Below are positions 62,020 to 64,000 of a stretch of DNA of 64,000 bases, piece by piece. The stretch covers positions 5,003 through 69,002 of the forward strand of contig SVLP01000009.1 in NCBI GenBank assembly GCA_015067895.1, given 5' to 3'. This stretch comes from Oscillospiraceae bacterium. GTDB taxonomy: Bacteria > Bacillota_A > Clostridia > Oscillospirales > Oscillospiraceae. How positions within the stretch are numbered: position 1 is the stretch's first letter; each line of letters starts with the position of its first letter. The notes under the pieces are model-generated. The model did no database searches. It saw nothing but the letters and a program-made list of their open reading frames with translations, and had not been told where the DNA came from. Position numbers and translations under genes: made by a program.

Positions 62020-62104
62020 TAATTTTACTTAAAATCTGAGTATTTCAAACAAAATACGACTAAAAGAAAAGTTTTCCAACCCAAAAGGCTGTGCGTCACC
62101 GCGC

Positions 62105-62133
62105 CTTTACATCCCCGATCCGCTGTGGTATAA
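62105..62133 (+). promoter_or_regulatory. Promoter of the AsrC-like gene
   Basis: TTTACA and TATAAT with a 17-base spacer. The leader from here to 62373 contains repeat copy E. Confidence 0.65.
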
Positions 62134-62172
62134 TTAATTATACTTATCGCCTTAAGTCTGCAACGCACCCCT

Positions 62173-62302
62173 CGCCTCCCTCCAAGAGGGAGGGGAACCG
62201 CGCAGCGGTGGAGGGAGTGTCCTAAAACAGAACATCTCATGTCTATCCAACGACACTCCCCCAGTCAGCTGTCGCTGACAGCCCCCTCAAGGAGGGGGCC
62301 AA
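62173..62302. repeat. Palindromic intergenic repeat, copy E, in the AsrC-like leader
   Basis: CGCCTCCCTCCAAGAGGGAGG at the left, CAGTCAGCTGTCGCTGACAG and GCCCCCTCAAGGAGGGGGC at the right. It lies downstream of the promoter, so it forms hairpins in the transcript. Confidence 0.65.
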
Positions 62303-62372
62303 GAAAAATTTGCTGAGTTATGTCGATAAGCATATCATTAATTTATACTACATTTGGAGAGGAGCATCCGAA

Positions 62373-63287
62373 ATGTCCATCCATCCCGACGACATCAAGC
62401 GCGTGAAGGGGCAGGGCTTCCTGAACAACAAGGGCACCGACTGCTTCAACGCCCGCATCCTGACCACCAACGGCAATCTGTCCACCGACCAGATCCGGGC
62501 CATCGCCGAGGCCGCCGATACCTTCGGCAACGGCCGCGTCCAGTTCACCTCCCGCATGACCGTGGAGCTGCCCGGCATCCCCTACGACAAGATCGAGGCC
62601 TTCCAGGCCCATCTGGGGGAGCACGGCCTGTACACCGGCGGCACCGGCCCCAAGGTGCGCCCTGTGGTCAGCTGCAAGGGCACCACCTGCCAGTATGGCC
62701 TGTATGATACCTTCGGCCTCAGCGAGAAGATCCACGAGCGGTTCTACCTGGGCTACCACGACGTGAAGCTGCCCCACAAGTTCAAGATCGCCACCGGCGG
62801 CTGCCCCAACAACTGCGTCAAGCCCGACCTGAACGACCTGGGCATCATCGGCCAGCGGATCAAGGAGGTCGACCTTGAAACGTGCAGGGGCTGCAAAAAA
62901 TGCCAGATCGAGCTGAACTGCCCCATGAAGGCGGCGTCCGTCGTGGACGGCAAGGTCTATATCAATGACTCCCTCTGCAACAACTGCGGCCGCTGTGCCG
63001 CCAAGTGCCCCTTCGGTGCCTTCGGAGAGGGAAAGCCCGCCTGGAAGGTCTGCATCGGCGGCCGCTGGGGCAAGAAGGTCGCCCAGGGCAAGCCCCTCGG
63101 CAAGCTCTTCACCAGCGAGGAGGAGGTGCTGCGCGTGGTGGAGAAGACCATCCTCCTGTTCCGGGAGCAGGGTCTCCCCGGCGAACGCTTCGCCGACACC
63201 ATCACCCGGCTGGGCTTTGAAAACGTGGAAGCACAGCTGCTCAGCGACGAGATCCTCGCAAGAAAAGACGAGATTTTGAAGGACTGA
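62373..63287 (+). CDS. AsrC-like siroheme/4Fe-4S sulfite-reductase-family protein, 304 aa
   Basis: Resembles subunit C of anaerobic sulfite reductase. A ferredoxin-like half domain (GNLSTDQIRAIAEAADTFGN, VQFTSRMTVELPGIP) is followed by siroheme/cluster cysteines in SCKGTTCQYGLYDTFGL and ATGGCPNNCVKPDLND. An inserted ferredoxin domain holds two 4Fe-4S sets (CRGCKKCQIELNCPMKA and CNNCGRCAAKCPFGAFG). The C-terminal half completes the reductase fold. No AsrA or AsrB is adjacent, so its electron donor and true substrate are unknown. GAGAGGAG lies 9 bases before the ATG. Confidence 0.85.
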   Translation: MSIHPDDIKRVKGQGFLNNKGTDCFNARILTTNGNLSTDQIRAIAEAADTFGNGRVQFTSRMTVELPGIPYDKIEAFQAHLGEHGLYTGGTGPKVRPVVSCKGTTCQYGLYDTFGLSEKIHERFYLGYHDVKLPHKFKIATGGCPNNCVKPDLNDLGIIGQRIKEVDLETCRGCKKCQIELNCPMKAASVVDGKVYINDSLCNNCGRCAAKCPFGAFGEGKPAWKVCIGGRWGKKVAQGKPLGKLFTSEEEVLRVVEKTILLFREQGLPGERFADTITRLGFENVEAQLLSDEILARKDEILKD

Positions 63288-63300
63288 GATCATGCAGCAT

Positions 63301-63327
63301 GCCGCCGCTCCAGTTGGAGCGGCGGTA
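63301..63327 (+). terminator. Intrinsic terminator of the AsrC-like gene
   Basis: CCGCCGCTCCA / TGGAGCGGCGG with a 2-base loop, then TATTTGTTTT. Confidence 0.8.
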
Positions 63328-63367
63328 TTTGTTTTGCAGTAAAGAAATTTATTTCGGTATTTTTTTA

Positions 63368-63396
63368 TTGAATTCATCCCGGGGATATGGTATCAT
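63368..63396 (+). promoter_or_regulatory. Promoter of the zinc-ribbon gene
   Basis: TTGAAT and TATCAT with a 17-base spacer, 43 bases before the ATG at 63440. Confidence 0.6.
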
Positions 63397-63439
63397 AAAG
63401 GTGGCAAAAAGCCAACCTATCCGAAAGGACTGTAAGCCT

Positions 63440-63706
63440 ATGAAAAACAAAACATGGACACTGGAAAGCCCGGTCTTCGTCCATGCGAAGAAGCACAACT
63501 GCCCCGGCTGCGGTCATGAGCTGGCTGTCAAACGCGTCAATAGGGTCATCAATTCCAAGTCCGAGGAGGCGAAGAATTTTGACTTTTCCTTCGCTGGAGA
63601 CGGTTTCGTGGGCGGCGATGTGGAATTTTCCTTCGAAGTGTTCCAGTGTGACGCCTGCGGAAAGGAGTATTCAATCAGAGAGCTGAAGGATATCGAGCGC
63701 GGCTGA
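63440..63706 (+). CDS. Small zinc-ribbon protein, 88 aa
   Basis: I do not recognise a named family. Two cysteine knuckles, NCPGCGHELAVKRVN and QCDACGKEYSIREL, are spaced 50 residues apart and could hold one zinc. Between them is an acidic, aromatic strand region (FDFSFAGDGFVGGDVEFSFE). It is probably cytoplasmic; nucleic-acid or protein binding is possible. GAAAGGA lies about 10 bases before the ATG, and a good promoter is upstream. Confidence 0.7.
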   Translation: MKNKTWTLESPVFVHAKKHNCPGCGHELAVKRVNRVINSKSEEAKNFDFSFAGDGFVGGDVEFSFEVFQCDACGKEYSIRELKDIERG

Positions 63707-63844
63707 CTGTTTCAGGGCGCAGTTATTTGTGGAGCTTGATCGAGGGTTATGTGTTACCTCTACCTGAATAGGCGAATGCAGAACGAAAACACTTATCAAA
63801 GAGACCTTGCTGTTCTGCAAGGAGGGCTTCGCCGACTGACCGAT

Positions 63845-63883
63845 GCTGAAAAGCTCCAAGCCTTTGGCTTGGAGCTTTTCAGC
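63845..63883. other. Perfect 18-bp stem hairpin
   Basis: GCTGAAAAGCTCCAAGCC-TTT-GGCTTGGAGCTTTTCAGC. No T-run follows, so it is not a typical terminator. The stretch 63707-63945 otherwise holds only the next hairpin. Confidence 0.6.
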
Positions 63884-63905
63884 TTGTCAAAGAACTATCC
63901 AAACG

Positions 63906-63945
63906 CCCCCGTTTCGTGTATACTAGACGAAACGGGGGTGTTTTT
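63906..63945 (+). promoter_or_regulatory. Terminator-like hairpin carrying the ribosome-binding site of the next gene
   Basis: CCCCCGTTTCGT, a 9-base loop, ACGAAACGGGGG, TGTTTTT, then the ATG at 63946. Same loop length and same 7-base spacing to the start as at 29279. Confidence 0.6.
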
Positions 63946-64000
63946 ATGGAAGCATGGAAAAACAACGCACGGCGGGAGCCGGTAATCATAGACTTGGATA
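63946..64000 (+). CDS. Start of an unidentified gene, cut by window edge
   Basis: Eighteen codons are visible (MEAWKNNARREPVIIDLD) and run open to the edge. The start is preceded by GGGGG in a hairpin arm 7 bases away. Too short to identify. Confidence 0.45.
   Translation, partial: MEAWKNNARREPVIIDLD

Noticed and set aside
63749..63985. A 78-residue open frame
   Set aside because: It reads through an 18-bp perfect hairpin and a second hairpin, with no ribosome-binding site or recognisable motif.
1..64000. CRISPR arrays, tRNA and rRNA genes
   Set aside because: No regularly spaced direct repeats with unique spacers and no tRNA or rRNA signature sequences were seen on either strand by eye; a covariance search would settle the tRNA question.

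Overview
The window comes from a GC-rich, Gram-positive anaerobe, most likely a gut member of the Clostridia (Oscillospiraceae-like). The grounds are two S-layer-homology (SLH) anchored surface proteins, a secreted endo-beta-N-acetylglucosaminidase, strong AGGAGG ribosome-binding sites, DegV proteins, a corrinoid-activation protein, a sulfite-reductase-like iron-sulfur protein and many small palindromic intergenic repeats. This placement is inference, because no rRNA or marker gene is present. No tRNA, rRNA or CRISPR array was seen.

Layout. 1-5 kb: GH85 glycosidase (cut by the window edge), XRE regulator, HAD phosphatase, M20 peptidase. 5-16 kb: DUF2974 hydrolase, cardiolipin synthase, XRE regulator, SLH protein, nucleotidyltransferase and glycosyltransferase pair, two-component system, acyltransferase. 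This stretch is bracketed by two inverted copies of a 300-bp element with terminal inverted repeats. 16-31 kb: RACo-type corrinoid activator with VOC and DUF3786 neighbours, heterodimeric ABC exporter, two DegV proteins, trmB-mnmG, ROK protein. 31.2-34.3 kb: a broken glycosyltransferase end, then a phage baseplate-like Ig protein and an SGNH hydrolase. 34.6-52.1 kb: one long polysaccharide operon with an EpsG-type polymerase, six GT2 or GT32-like and two GT4 glycosyltransferases, two hexapeptide acetyltransferases, a pyruvyltransferase-like protein, a flippase, an MptE/DUF115-like protein, CMP-ulosonate synthetase (kdsB), an unusual aldolase-DUF115 fusion, a KdsC-like phosphatase and an in-frame VanZ-GT4 fusion. 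52.2-53.6 kb: two pseudogenes joined head-on. 53.7-61.6 kb: GtrB-like transferase, a 1989-residue SLH-anchored subtilase, and the initiating sugar phosphotransferase that the operon itself lacks. 61.7-64 kb: XRE regulator, AsrC-like protein, zinc-ribbon protein and the start of a cut gene.

How it fits together. The initiating transferase at 60955 could load undecaprenyl phosphate, the operon glycosyltransferases extend the unit, the flippase and EpsG export and polymerise it, and kdsB, the aldolase fusion and the phosphatase would supply an activated 3-deoxy-ulosonic acid. A pyruvyl group on a wall polymer would suit the SLH proteins. The most novel candidate is the ulosonate cassette: it has the activating and dephosphorylating enzymes but no KdsA or NeuB, and a DRE-TIM aldolase fused to a DUF115-like domain sits in their place. 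The second is the locus edges: an 84%-identical inverted remnant of the operon's last gene lies 20 kb away, which points to inversion or allele exchange of the whole locus.
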